Below, one piece after another: positions 25,423-33,841 of a DNA stretch of 43,099 nucleotides (within the stretch, counting starts at the first letter, position 1; every line of letters starts with the position of its first letter). A model generated the notes under the pieces. The model saw only the letters and a list, made by a program, of their open reading frames with translations. It did not search any database and had not been told where the DNA came from. The stretch covers positions 1 to 43,099 of the forward strand of contig CAMOGQ010000013.1 of the NCBI GenBank assembly GCA_946614165.1, read 5' to 3'. The stretch comes from an uncultured Lachnospiraceae bacterium (GTDB lineage Bacteria; Bacillota; Clostridia; Lachnospirales; Lachnospiraceae). The position numbers and the translations under genes were made by a program.

Positions 25423-26100
25423 ATGGAAGGCGTGCGCTACAGGACGCTGCCGGAGAAAACGGCAGACGCCCTTTCCGATTATCTTTATCAGGAAAACTAC
25501 CGGGTAGGCCAGAAGCTCCCCAATGAGCTGGAACTGGCAGAGAGCTTTGCGGTCAGCCGGGGGACTCTGCGCAGGGCCGTGGAGATCCTTCAGGAGAGGG
25601 GGATCCTGGAAGTCCGCCGGGGGTCCGGCACCTATATTTCAGGCCGCATGGGCCTGTCCGACGATCCCCTGGGGCTGACTCTGGTCAGCGATAAAAAAAG
25701 ACTGGTCCAGGATATGCTGGATGTCCGCCTTATGATCGAGCCGGAGACCGCCATGCTGGCCGCGGAGCGGATCACGCCCTCCGAGATCCGGGCCCTGGAG
25801 GAGATCTGCCGGAAGCTGGACGCGGCTGTGGAAAAGGGGGAGAGCTACTATCAGCTGGATATCGAGTTCCACCGCTTTATCGCGGGCTGCAGCCGGAATC
25901 TGGTGATCCACAGTCTCTATCCGGCCATCGTAAGGACCATTCTGCTCCAGGAGTCCATTACGGACGTCAGGACAGGAGGGGAGACCTCCCGGGCCCACCG
26001 GGAGATCTGCCGGGCGATCTCCTCCCATAAAGGAAGCGAGGCCGCTTATGCCATGCGGGCCCATCTGATGAAAAACAAGGAAAGATTCCGTGAGCGGTGA
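25423..26100 (+). CDS. GntR-family regulator with FCD domain (FadR subfamily)
   Basis: This 225-residue protein has a winged helix at about residues 8-75 (LPNELELAESFAVSRGTLRRAVEILQERGILEVRRGSGTYI) and an all-helical FCD effector domain at about 95-220. Metal- and ligand-binding residues in FCD are suggested by DIEFHRFIAG and by AHREICRAIS. FCD regulators often respond to carboxylic acids such as lactate, glycolate or sugar acids. It is divergent from the GlpA-like operon and probably controls it; this would favour a hydroxyacid substrate over glycerol-3-phosphate. AAGGAGG lies nearby upstream. Confidence 0.9.
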   Translation: MEGVRYRTLPEKTADALSDYLYQENYRVGQKLPNELELAESFAVSRGTLRRAVEILQERGILEVRRGSGTYISGRMGLSDDPLGLTLVSDKKRLVQDMLDVRLMIEPETAMLAAERITPSEIRALEEICRKLDAAVEKGESYYQLDIEFHRFIAGCSRNLVIHSLYPAIVRTILLQESITDVRTGGETSRAHREICRAISSHKGSEAAYAMRAHLMKNKERFRER

Positions 26101-26135
26101 GAAGCGGATGATTAAATGCTGATCAGGAGCTTTAT

Positions 26136-26921
26136 ATGATGCTTTTATTTTTTGCCATCAGTCTGCTGCCGTCCTTCGCACTTTATTTCCTGATGAGAGG
26201 GCTGAAGAAAGACAGCGGCGAATACAGAAAGATGTGCCGCGGCGCCCTGCTGGCAGGCGCCACATGCGCCGTACCCGTCGTTTTTGCATCCATGTTTCTG
26301 AATATGGCGGAGATCATTCTGGGACGGGTCCTGGGAGAGGATCCGGTCCTGAGAACGGTCTTTCACACCTTTATCACCCTGGCCCTGGCGGAGGAAGGAG
26401 TCAAATGCCTGACCCTCTTCCGTTTCATAAAAAATAAAGCCTGCAGCTGGCTGGACATGGTCTGCTTCATGACTATGATCGGTCTCGGTTTCGGCCTTCT
26501 TGAGGACATTCCCTATGCCATCGGGGCCGGTGCCGGCGTCATGCTGGTGAGAGGGGTCCTTGTCATGCACGGCGGCTACGGATTTATCATGGGCTATTTT
26601 ATGGGAAGAGCCGGGAAGACAGGAAAGAAGGGCTGGGCCGCAGTAGGATTTCTTCTGCCCTGGCTTCTCCACGGAGCCTATGACTGCTGCCTCAGCGATA
26701 CCTTGAATGCTGTCAATGAGGATATCCGCATTATTTCCGTTCTTCTGGCAGGTGCCGCTTTCATTACAGCCATAGTCTGTATTATATTTATTCTGAGAGC
26801 CCGCAGGAATGCCCTGTACACAGAGCCTTTTTTAAGGCAGGAAACATCGGAAGGCCCGGGGGAAGATACCGGCGGGCTGCAGAGCAGGGAATCAGACCCG
26901 GCTGATAATAATAAAGCTTAA
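26136..26921 (+). CDS. PrsW-like intramembrane metalloprotease
   Basis: This 261-residue protein has about seven to eight membrane helices. It carries the PrsW-type motifs: AEEGVKC near residue 88, FGLLEDIPYA near 128, MHGGYGFIMGY near 147 and LLHGAYDCC near 180. The glutamates and histidines are the presumed zinc site. In Bacillus PrsW cleaves an anti-sigma factor; no sigma/anti-sigma pair is in this window, so the substrate is unknown. The C-terminal tail (about 225-261) is hydrophilic. It lies 35 bp after the GntR gene and 37 bp before nadE. AGGAG precedes the start. Confidence 0.82.
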   Translation: MMLLFFAISLLPSFALYFLMRGLKKDSGEYRKMCRGALLAGATCAVPVVFASMFLNMAEIILGRVLGEDPVLRTVFHTFITLALAEEGVKCLTLFRFIKNKACSWLDMVCFMTMIGLGFGLLEDIPYAIGAGAGVMLVRGVLVMHGGYGFIMGYFMGRAGKTGKKGWAAVGFLLPWLLHGAYDCCLSDTLNAVNEDIRIISVLLAGAAFITAIVCIIFILRARRNALYTEPFLRQETSEGPGEDTGGLQSRESDPADNNKA

Positions 26922-26958
26922 AACAGAAAATGAAGCAGGTTTAGGAAGGAGACGCAGG

Positions 26959-27750
26959 ATGCTGAAGAACCCGGAACAGACAAGAGACGAAATCATCGCA
27001 TGGATCAGAAAATACTTTGAGGAGAACGGCCCCTCCTGCAGCGCGGTCATAGGGATCTCCGGAGGAAAGGATTCTTCCGTGGCAGCGGCTCTGTGCGCGG
27101 CGGCTCTGGGAAAAGAGAGGGTCCTGGGCGTTCTGATGCCCAACGGAGTCCAGGCGGATATCTCCGATTCCAGGATGCTGGTGGAAGCCATCGGGATCCC
27201 CTATGTGGAAATGAATATCGAAGCCGGCTTTAAGGGCATGGAACAGATGCTGGAGTCCAACACGGACCTGCAGAAGATCACCGGAACTGCCGAAATGGCC
27301 AGGGAAGCCAGGATCAATCTGGCCCCCAGGCTCCGCATGTCCACCCTCTACGCAGTGGCCCAGATGCTGCCGAAGGGCGGCCGCGTTGTCAATACCTGCA
27401 ACCTGTCCGAAGACTATGTGGGCTATTCCACCAAGTACGGGGACGCCGCAGGAGACTTTTCTCCCATTTCCGCCCTTATGGTCCATGAGGTCCTGCAGGT
27501 GGGCGCGACTTTGGGCCTTCCCGAACAGCTGGTGAAAAAGACTCCCTCCGACGGCCTCTCAGGCATGTCGGACGAAGACAAGCTGGGCTTTACCTACGCG
27601 GAACTGGACCACTATATTTTGACAGGAGAATGTGAGAACGAAGAGCATAAAAAGAGGATCGACCGCCTCCACGCTCTCAATCTCCACAAGCTCCGCCTCA
27701 TGCCCCGCTATATGCCCGAACAGGACAGGGAAAAGAGAGAGTTTGCCTGA
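26959..27750 (+). CDS. nadE: NAD synthetase, ammonia-dependent
   Basis: NadE amidates nicotinate adenine dinucleotide to NAD, using ATP and ammonia. The 263-residue length fits the short form without a glutaminase domain. The PP-loop GISGGKDSS is at 32-40. The substrate-binding NTCNLSEDYVGYSTKYGD near 148 and KKTPSDGLSGMSDEDKLG near 195 are characteristic. I considered the PP-loop enzyme LarE, because of the LarA-like protein in the window, but these motifs are those of NadE. The start follows AAGGAG. Confidence 0.95.
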   Translation: MLKNPEQTRDEIIAWIRKYFEENGPSCSAVIGISGGKDSSVAAALCAAALGKERVLGVLMPNGVQADISDSRMLVEAIGIPYVEMNIEAGFKGMEQMLESNTDLQKITGTAEMAREARINLAPRLRMSTLYAVAQMLPKGGRVVNTCNLSEDYVGYSTKYGDAAGDFSPISALMVHEVLQVGATLGLPEQLVKKTPSDGLSGMSDEDKLGFTYAELDHYILTGECENEEHKKRIDRLHALNLHKLRLMPRYMPEQDREKREFA

Positions 27751-27895
27751 GGGGACGATGCCGGATACCGATGCGGCCGCTGCCCCGGATGAGGCAGTGC
27801 CGGATGCGCCGGTGCGGCCGGCGGCAATAAAATAAAATACAGGAAATATCATTTGGGAAAGCACGGGCCGATCCGTGCGCTTCCCGCCTAAGGAG

Positions 27896-27933
27896 CGGCT
27901 GTCGGACCAATGAGTGGTCCGGCAGCCGTTTTC
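27896..27933 (+). terminator. Terminator after nadE
   Basis: A 14-bp stem (27896-27909 with 27915-27928, one G-U pair, loop ATGAG) is followed by TTTTCT. A weaker imperfect hairpin lies just upstream (about 27855-27885). It ends the GntR-PrsW-NadE unit. Confidence 0.85.
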
Positions 27934-28229
27934 TGGTGCAGCCCTCAGAATGAAACCGGAGGACGAGAGGCGCCTTTTTATACCGGCTGCGGCTGCAGCG
28001 GCCCGGGATTTTTCTTCTGCAAAGTTCACGTTCCTTTTCGTGCATTTCACGACAGGGACCGGTCATCCGCCTTCTGATATGAGATAATCTGTACAGCGGA
28101 TTTTTGACAGCAGGATAAAAGGAGATGCTTTTCTGCCCGCCCGGGGGAAGGGGACGCGCTGTATACGCCTTCGTCCATGCCGGCCCGGCCTGCAGAACAA
28201 GAGGGTGATTAAGAAAACAGTTGCAATTA

Positions 28230-28272
28230 AGCTGTAAATCATTCACAGCTGACAGGAAAATCCTGTTAAAAT
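28230..28272 (+). promoter_or_regulatory. Candidate promoter and operators of the glycan operon
   Basis: The 400-bp gap after the nadE terminator has no gene. Near its end AGCTGT/ACAGCT form an inverted repeat (28230-28250). A perfect palindrome ACAGGAAAATCCTGT (28252-28266) abuts a -10-like TAAAAT (28267-28272). TTCACA (28242-28247) could be the -35, with a long 19-bp spacer. The palindrome in the spacer would be well placed for a repressor. The rest of 27934-28229 shows nothing I can name. Confidence 0.45.
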
Positions 28273-28334
28273 AGAAATGGCGATACTGGCGCGAGGGGCG
28301 CCTTAACGCAAAATATAATATGAAGGAGGATTAT

Positions 28335-31300
28335 ATGAAAGACAAGAAAATTGGTTTGAAGCGCGGTCTTTCGGTCATTCTGGCGTCGGTGTGCGTACTG
28401 TCGCTGTTTGCCTCAAGCATCGCGCAGACCTGGGCAGGAAAGATCAACACTTTCCTGGGGACTTCCAGCTTTGAGACCGTCAAGACCGGTGAGAGCACCA
28501 GCGACGGCATCTACTTCGAGTCCGAATTCCAGAGCGTAAAGGACGTCATCGACGCCAAGGAAGCTCTGGCCCGCGAGATCTCCCAGGAGGGCACGGTGCT
28601 GTTCAAGAACAACGGCGCCCTTCCCCTGGATCCCGCCAGCGAGAAGGTCACCATCTGGGGCCTCAACGCACTGGCTCCCACCTTCGGCGGCCTGATCGGT
28701 TCCACCACCTCTGTCAACTATGAGGCAGGGCAGACCACCGTCACCCTTATCGACGCCCTGAAGGAGAACGGCGTTTCTCTGAACGAAGAGCTGCTGAATC
28801 TCTACAATAGCTCTGCTGCGGATGCCTACCGCCGCAAGGCAGCATTCTTCGGACAGGAGGTTCCCGGCCATTCCCTGATCCCCGTGTTCTGGCCCATGTT
28901 TGAGACGGCTGACAGCTACATGATCGGCGAGCCGCCCGCAAGCTTCTACACACAGGAAGTACTGGACGCCGCAAAGGATACCGCTGCAGTGGTATTCCTT
29001 TCCCGTGACAGCTCGGAGGCTTCTGACTACGCTGTCTCCACCATGAAGGATCCCAACGGCGACAATTTCGAGCGTCCCATGGCTCTGTCCGACAATGAGA
29101 AGGCCATGATCGAACTGGCCAAGGCCAATTCCAACGGCAAGGTCATCGTTGTCCTGAACTCCGACGTTACCATGGAGATCGCAGAGCTCAAGAACGACCC
29201 GGCCATTTCCGCCATCGTATGGGCAGGCCTTCCCGGCGCCTACGGCTTCCGCGGCGTTGCGGACGTGCTGACCGGTGCTGTGAACCCTTCCGGCCACATT
29301 TCCGACACCTATGCGGTCAATTCCGTTTCCGCTCCGTCCATGCAGAACTTCGGCCTGTTCTTCTTTGACGTTGCCGACGGTACAATCGATCCCGGCAACG
29401 ACAAGGGCAACTGGTACATCATCGAGACCGAAGGCATCTATGTAGGCTACAAGTACTATGAGACCCGTTATGAGGACGCTGTTCTCGGACAGGGCAATGC
29501 GGACGGCGCAGCAGGCGTCTTCGCTTCCAACGGAGCATGGGATTATGCCTCCGAAGTGGCCTATCCCTTCGGCTACGGCATGTCCTACACCAGCTTTGAA
29601 CAGAAGCTTGACAGCGTTGAATTCAACATCGGCGGCCAGAGCAAGGCTGTCGTGACCGTAACCAACACAGGTTCCGTTCCCGGCAAGAGCGTGGTACAGC
29701 TCTACGCCCAGGCTCCCTATATCCAGGGCGGCGTGGAGAAGGCTGCCATCCAGCTGGTGGGCTTTGCAAAGACTTCCACTCTGGAAGCCGGCGCCAGCGA
29801 GACCGTGACAGTGGACTTCGACGCCAAGTATGTAGCTTCCTATGATGAGACCGCCGTCAAGGCAGACGGAACCCAGGGCGCATGGATCCTGGATGCAGGC
29901 GACTACTACTTCTCCATCGGCAACGGTGCCCACGAAGCTCTGAACAACGTTCTGGCAGCCAAGCTGGGCAGCGACGAGAAGCTGGTAAAGATCAACGAAG
30001 ACGAAGTGATAAGCGCTGACAACGCCAAGATGGTCTCTGTCGGAGAAAAGGATATCGAGACCTATTCCGCAGGCGTGCAGAACCAGCTGCAGGACGGCGA
30101 TATCCGCAAGCTCCTGCCCGAGCGCGGCGTGGAATTCATCACCCGAAGCGACTGGAGCAAGGGCTGGGATCCCGTATGGGGCATTTCTCCCAGCGAAGAC
30201 ATGCTGAAGAACCTGAAGAACCAGGTCTATGAGCTGACCGAGAACGGCGAAGGCGAGACCTGGGACGCCGGCAACGGCATGCGCCTGATCGACATGGTCC
30301 TTCTGGATGACAACGGCAACTATCAGGGAACCGTCGCCTTCGACGATCCCATGTGGGATACCCTCATCGAGAACGTCACCCTGGACGAGGCGGTCGCCTT
30401 CATGAAGGGTGCCGGCGGCAACTTTGAGCCCCTCAACTCCATCGGCCTGCACATGGTCACCGCTTACGACGGCCCTGTGGGCTTCGTATCTGACCAGGTG
30501 CCCGGCTACACCGCCAACTGGACAGAATCCGAATCCGACGAGCCTACCTATGTAGGTCCCGACAGCGAATACGCCAACTGGCAGATGCCCACCATGCCCA
30601 CTGAGCCGGTGGTCGCCGCCACCTTCAACGTGGATCTGGTAGAGCGCGAAGGCGAGCTCTTCGGCGAAGACTCTCTGTGGTCCAATGCCTGCTCCATCTT
30701 CGGACCCGGCCTGAACAACCACCGTGCGACCTACTGCTCCAGAAACCATGAGTACTATTCCGAAGACTCCATGCTGACCAACATCCTGGGCGTCGCAGCC
30801 TGCAAGGGCGGTAAGTCCAAGGGCCTGATGATGGAGCCCAAGCACTTTGCTCTGAACCATCAGGAAGCCAACCGGTCCGGTACTGCCACCTTCGTATCCG
30901 AGCAGGGCGCCCGTGAAATCGAACTCAGGGGCTTCCAGGGATGCATGGAAGGCAACTATGCACAGGGCGTTATGACTGCCTTCAACCGTCTGGGCTGTGT
31001 CTATGCAGGCGCGCACCGCGGCCTTCTGACCGGTATTCTCCGTGATGAGTGGGGCTACACCGGTTATGTGGTCACCGATATGATCAACGGCGCCGAGTAC
31101 ATGAACTGGCGTGACGTTACCTTCGCGGGCGGCGGCGGATGCCTGACAGAGAACGCCTACGATTCTTCCATCATCGGCGATCCCAATTCCGCCGACAACA
31201 TGAAACTGATCCAGAAGGATACCGTCTTCCAGCAGGAACTGAAGAAGATGCTGAAGTACGATCTTTACACCTTCGCCAATTCCAACACCATGAACGGCGT

Positions 31301-31439
31301 CACCACCGATACCCGCGTTGTCCGTGTCCATCCCTGGTGGGAGAAGACTCTGACCGGCGTCAACTGGGGCAGCGGCATCCTGGCACTTCTGGCATTTGCC
31401 TGGTACCTGTCTTCTGCTCTTCGCAAAAAAGAAGACTAA
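28335..31439 (+). CDS. Membrane-anchored GH3 glycosidase with swapped domain order
   Basis: This 1034-residue protein has the two GH3 domains in reversed order. The alpha/beta-sandwich (C-type) domain comes first (about 60-400; REISQEGTVLFKNNGALPL), then a fibronectin-like segment. The TIM-barrel catalytic domain is C-terminal (about 675-1000), with FGPGLNNHRATYCSRN, KHFALNHQEANR near 836 and the nucleophile Asp near 916 in VVTDMINGAEY. A hydrophobic helix at about 11-30 is a signal or anchor, and a second at about 1009-1028, followed by RKKED, is a C-terminal anchor. Swapped GH3 beta-glucosidases are known from rumen Firmicutes. The start at 28335 has AAGGAGG. The linkage specificity is unknown. 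Confidence 0.88.
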   Translation: MKDKKIGLKRGLSVILASVCVLSLFASSIAQTWAGKINTFLGTSSFETVKTGESTSDGIYFESEFQSVKDVIDAKEALAREISQEGTVLFKNNGALPLDPASEKVTIWGLNALAPTFGGLIGSTTSVNYEAGQTTVTLIDALKENGVSLNEELLNLYNSSAADAYRRKAAFFGQEVPGHSLIPVFWPMFETADSYMIGEPPASFYTQEVLDAAKDTAAVVFLSRDSSEASDYAVSTMKDPNGDNFERPMALSDNEKAMIELAKANSNGKVIVVLNSDVTMEIAELKNDPAISAIVWAGLPGAYGFRGVADVLTGAVNPSGHISDTYAVNSVSAPSMQNFGLFFFDVADGTIDPGNDKGNWYIIETEGIYVGYKYYETRYEDAVLGQGNADGAAGVFASNGAWDYASEVAYPFGYGMSYTSFEQKLDSVEFNIGGQSKAVVTVTNTGSVPGKSVVQLYAQAPYIQGGVEKAAIQLVGFAKTSTLEAGASETVTVDFDAKYVASYDETAVKADGTQGAWILDAGDYYFSIGNGAHEALNNVLAAKLGSDEKLVKINEDEVISADNAKMVSVGEKDIETYSAGVQNQLQDGDIRKLLPERGVEFITRSDWSKGWDPVWGISPSEDMLKNLKNQVYELTENGEGETWDAGNGMRLIDMVLLDDNGNYQGTVAFDDPMWDTLIENVTLDEAVAFMKGAGGNFEPLNSIGLHMVTAYDGPVGFVSDQVPGYTANWTESESDEPTYVGPDSEYANWQMPTMPTEPVVAATFNVDLVEREGELFGEDSLWSNACSIFGPGLNNHRATYCSRNHEYYSEDSMLTNILGVAACKGGKSKGLMMEPKHFALNHQEANRSGTATFVSEQGAREIELRGFQGCMEGNYAQGVMTAFNRLGCVYAGAHRGLLTGILRDEWGYTGYVVTDMINGAEYMNWRDVTFAGGGGCLTENAYDSSIIGDPNSADNMKLIQKDTVFQQELKKMLKYDLYTFANSNTMNGVTTDTRVVRVHPWWEKTLTGVNWGSGILALLAFAWYLSSALRKKED

Positions 31440-31457
31440 GTAAAGGAGGGCTGAACA

Positions 31458-31853
31458 ATGAACAATAACAAAAAGATCACTTTCGGCTTTGTCCTCGCTG
31501 CAGCCTCCACGGTCCTTTCCGTCGTGTGCGCCGTCCTGTACAAATCCGCTATGATGAAGGACGACAGGACCTACATGGTCCTGATCGCTGCCGCAGCTGC
31601 CGGCGCTCTTTCCCTGATCCTGGCAAGGGTCATGGGTAAGGAGATCCCGAACCTGCTGCTCTGCGCCCACGCCGTTCTTCTTATGGCGGCACTGGGTATT
31701 TCCATTGCACCTATGGTCAATGAGATGGGCCTGGTATTCGCCGGCCTGAATCCCCAGACCAACCTTTCCGGATTCATCACCTATGCAGTGGCCGCCGGCA
31801 TCGCCTGGCTGATCTCCGTTGTGGCCTCCTTTGCGGGTGTCACCGGAAAATAA
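31458..31853 (+). CDS. Small four-helix membrane protein after the GH3 gene
   Basis: This 131-residue protein has four predicted membrane helices (about 9-29, 39-59, 65-86 and 105-126) and no motif I recognise. It lies 18 bp after the GH3 gene, has AAAGGAGG ahead of its start, and is followed by a terminator. It may be a partner of the anchored GH3 enzyme, but this is only from position. Confidence 0.75.
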   Translation: MNNNKKITFGFVLAAASTVLSVVCAVLYKSAMMKDDRTYMVLIAAAAAGALSLILARVMGKEIPNLLLCAHAVLLMAALGISIAPMVNEMGLVFAGLNPQTNLSGFITYAVAAGIAWLISVVASFAGVTGK

Positions 31854-31870
31854 TCTTAAACTGTTTCCGT

Positions 31871-31905
31871 AAAGCGGCGGCGGCGTTTGGCTGCCGCCGC
31901 TTTTT
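31871..31905 (+). terminator. Terminator within the glycan cluster
   Basis: AAAGCGGCGGC (31871-31881) pairs with GCCGCCGCTTT (31893-31903), followed by T. It splits the cluster after the GH3/membrane pair. The esterase gene starts 78 bp later, so it needs read-through or another promoter. Confidence 0.85.
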
Positions 31906-31982
31906 CAGATGCCGGGAAAAGCGGGGACCTTATGCTGCCTGCCCATGCCCTTTCCCGGATATGCTTCATCGAGGTGTTTCAG

Positions 31983-33266
31983 ATGAAAGAGAAAAAGGAC
32001 TTTATCATTTTTGACAGGATCGGCCTTACGGTTTTTCTTGCCCTGTGTCTTCTTGCCGCTGTACAGGTATGGAAATACCTGGGCCTTTCCCTGGCCTCAA
32101 TGGCTCTTACGGCCCTTACCCTGGAGGTCCTGATGCTGCTTTTTGCCTGGTCTGCCTGGAAGGGAAGAATGCCTTTCCTCCTGGCGGCCGTGGCAGCCGG
32201 CGGCTTTGTGCTGAACAGCTTTCTGAATTACGGCGATACCACGCACTTCGGTTCGTATTTCGTCATTCAGGCTGTCATTGCCGCGGCGTGGACCCTTCTG
32301 GGAACGGCCTGGATGATTCTGAAGAAAGTAAGGCCCTCAGGGATCCCCTGGGTCCCCCTTGCCCTGGTCCTGGCCATTGCCGCCTGCACGGGATTTCTCT
32401 GGAAGAGCAATGCGGACCGGGACAGAGCCTGGGAGGGCCATGCAAAAAGGATGCTGTGGGCCGTGCCCGCAAAGTTCGATACCGGGGAGACCTCGGAGGC
32501 CGGGACCTTGGAGGAGCTGGTCTATGAGACGAAAGCCTATGCCACGGACGGACGGAGCGTGGAAAAGCGGGCCCTGGTCTATCTGCCCTATGGCTATGAT
32601 CCTGACAAAAACTACAACATCCTCTACCTGATGCACGGTACGGGCGACGACGAGAATTACTGGCTTCAGACCCATGCCTATAACAAGACCATGCTGGATA
32701 ACATGATCGCCCTGGGCGAGATCGATCCTCTGATCGTGGTGACCCCCACCTTCTATGTGGAGGACGACTGCATGGACGGCCTGGACGCCCTGACCTTTTC
32801 CTTCCGTGAGGAGCTCAGGAATGACCTGATGCCCGCAGCGGAATCCAGGTATTCCACCTGGGCAGAGACGGCCGACGATGCGGGCTTTGCCGCATCCCGG
32901 GACCACCGGGCCTTTGCCGGCCTTTCCCGCGGCGCCGTTACCACGGCCAATTCCGTCCTCTGCGGCAGTCTGGACTACTTTTCCTGGTTCGGCCTCTTCA
33001 GCTCCTTCCGTACCACCAGGGAACATATCCTGGAGACCATCCAGTCTGAAGAAGAGAAGGATCTTACGATCCACTACGTCTACGCCACCACCGGCAATTT
33101 TGATTTTGCAACGCCCTACATGGTCCCCGGCTACCGCATGCTCTGCGAAAATGTGCCGCGCCTTAAGGAGGGCGTCAACACCAGCTTCGACATCTTCCCC
33201 ATGCGATATCATTCCATCGGGCACTGGCACCTGTCCCTGTACAACTTCCTTCAGAAAATCTTCTGA
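31983..33266 (+). CDS. CE1-like esterase with an N-terminal membrane domain
   Basis: The 427 residues fall into two parts. Residues 1-145 hold about five membrane helices. Residues 175-427 form an alpha/beta hydrolase of the CE1/esterase-D type, beginning VYLPYGYDPDKNYNILYLMHG near 199. The nucleophile is Ser315 in GLSRG. A likely Asp is at about 374 (GNFDF) and the His in HSIGHWH (410-416). Relatives are feruloyl or acetyl-xylan esterases and cleave ester side groups from hemicellulose. The catalytic part presumably faces outside. The start at 31983 follows GAGGTG; upstream in-frame starts lie in the terminator. Fusion to a multi-helix domain is unusual. Confidence 0.85.
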   Translation: MKEKKDFIIFDRIGLTVFLALCLLAAVQVWKYLGLSLASMALTALTLEVLMLLFAWSAWKGRMPFLLAAVAAGGFVLNSFLNYGDTTHFGSYFVIQAVIAAAWTLLGTAWMILKKVRPSGIPWVPLALVLAIAACTGFLWKSNADRDRAWEGHAKRMLWAVPAKFDTGETSEAGTLEELVYETKAYATDGRSVEKRALVYLPYGYDPDKNYNILYLMHGTGDDENYWLQTHAYNKTMLDNMIALGEIDPLIVVTPTFYVEDDCMDGLDALTFSFREELRNDLMPAAESRYSTWAETADDAGFAASRDHRAFAGLSRGAVTTANSVLCGSLDYFSWFGLFSSFRTTREHILETIQSEEEKDLTIHYVYATTGNFDFATPYMVPGYRMLCENVPRLKEGVNTSFDIFPMRYHSIGHWHLSLYNFLQKIF

Positions 33267-33307
33267 ACTGCCTGAAACACAGGACTGTTTTATACCGGAA
33301 ACTTTGA

Positions 33308-33841
33308 ATGATGAATCATTTACAGAAAACACTTCTTTTGCTGCTGTCTGCGGCTGTGCTGGCCGTTTCCTGGACCGGCGTCAGTTTCAGCCCCGGCTTT
33401 TCGGAGAGCTTTGCCGCTATCTTTATTACGGCCCAGGCGGCCTCGCTGGTCTTCAGGAATGCTTTCGGGCGGGCAGCTGCCCTGGTGGGGGCCCTTTTCC
33501 TTGCCGCGGGAAGCTACATCTACGCTGCCGGAGACGATCATCTGAATACCTGCCTGTGGGCTGCTCTTCTTGGGGCAGCTCTCTGCGCCGTCCTGCAGGC
33601 GAAGCGGCCTATGCCCTTTTCCGAGCGGCTCCTTCGTCCTGTTCTCTTTGGCGCAGCGCTCTTTACTGCCTTCTGCGGGTTCTTCAGCACGGCCCTTCTG
33701 CCGGCCGGATTCGGAGCCATGCTCTGTTTCCTGGCCCGGTATAAGGAAGAGAAGCAGAGCAGGATCGTGATGGCGGGACTGGTGCTTTGCAGTGCCTTTC
33801 TGCTGGCGCCCATGTGCTTTCCGGGAGGTGTATGGTTATGA
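33308..33841 (+). CDS. Polytopic membrane protein in the glycan cluster
   Basis: This 177-residue protein has about six hydrophobic segments (near 8-24, 33-49, 55-73, 80-96, 107-132 and 152-170) and no recognisable motif. There is no good RBS before the tandem ATGs at 33308/33311. The stop codon overlaps the start of the GH43 gene (ATGA), so the two are probably translationally coupled. It may anchor or export the neighbouring enzyme. No function is claimed. Confidence 0.65.
   Translation: MMNHLQKTLLLLLSAAVLAVSWTGVSFSPGFSESFAAIFITAQAASLVFRNAFGRAAALVGALFLAAGSYIYAAGDDHLNTCLWAALLGAALCAVLQAKRPMPFSERLLRPVLFGAALFTAFCGFFSTALLPAGFGAMLCFLARYKEEKQSRIVMAGLVLCSAFLLAPMCFPGGVWL

Noticed and set aside
26959-27750. 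LarE (PP-loop cofactor maturation enzyme) instead of NadE
   Set aside because: The NTCNLSEDYVGYSTKYGD and KKTPSDGLSGMSDEDKLG segments are those of NadE.
27757-27834. Small open frame directly after nadE
   Set aside because: It encodes about 25 Ala/Pro-rich residues with no good RBS or family match.
28413-31670. Very long open frame on the minus strand across the GH3 gene
   Set aside because: It is the antisense shadow of a clearly recognisable GH3 gene. The protein has no family motifs, and the frame is open because of the codon bias of the sense strand.
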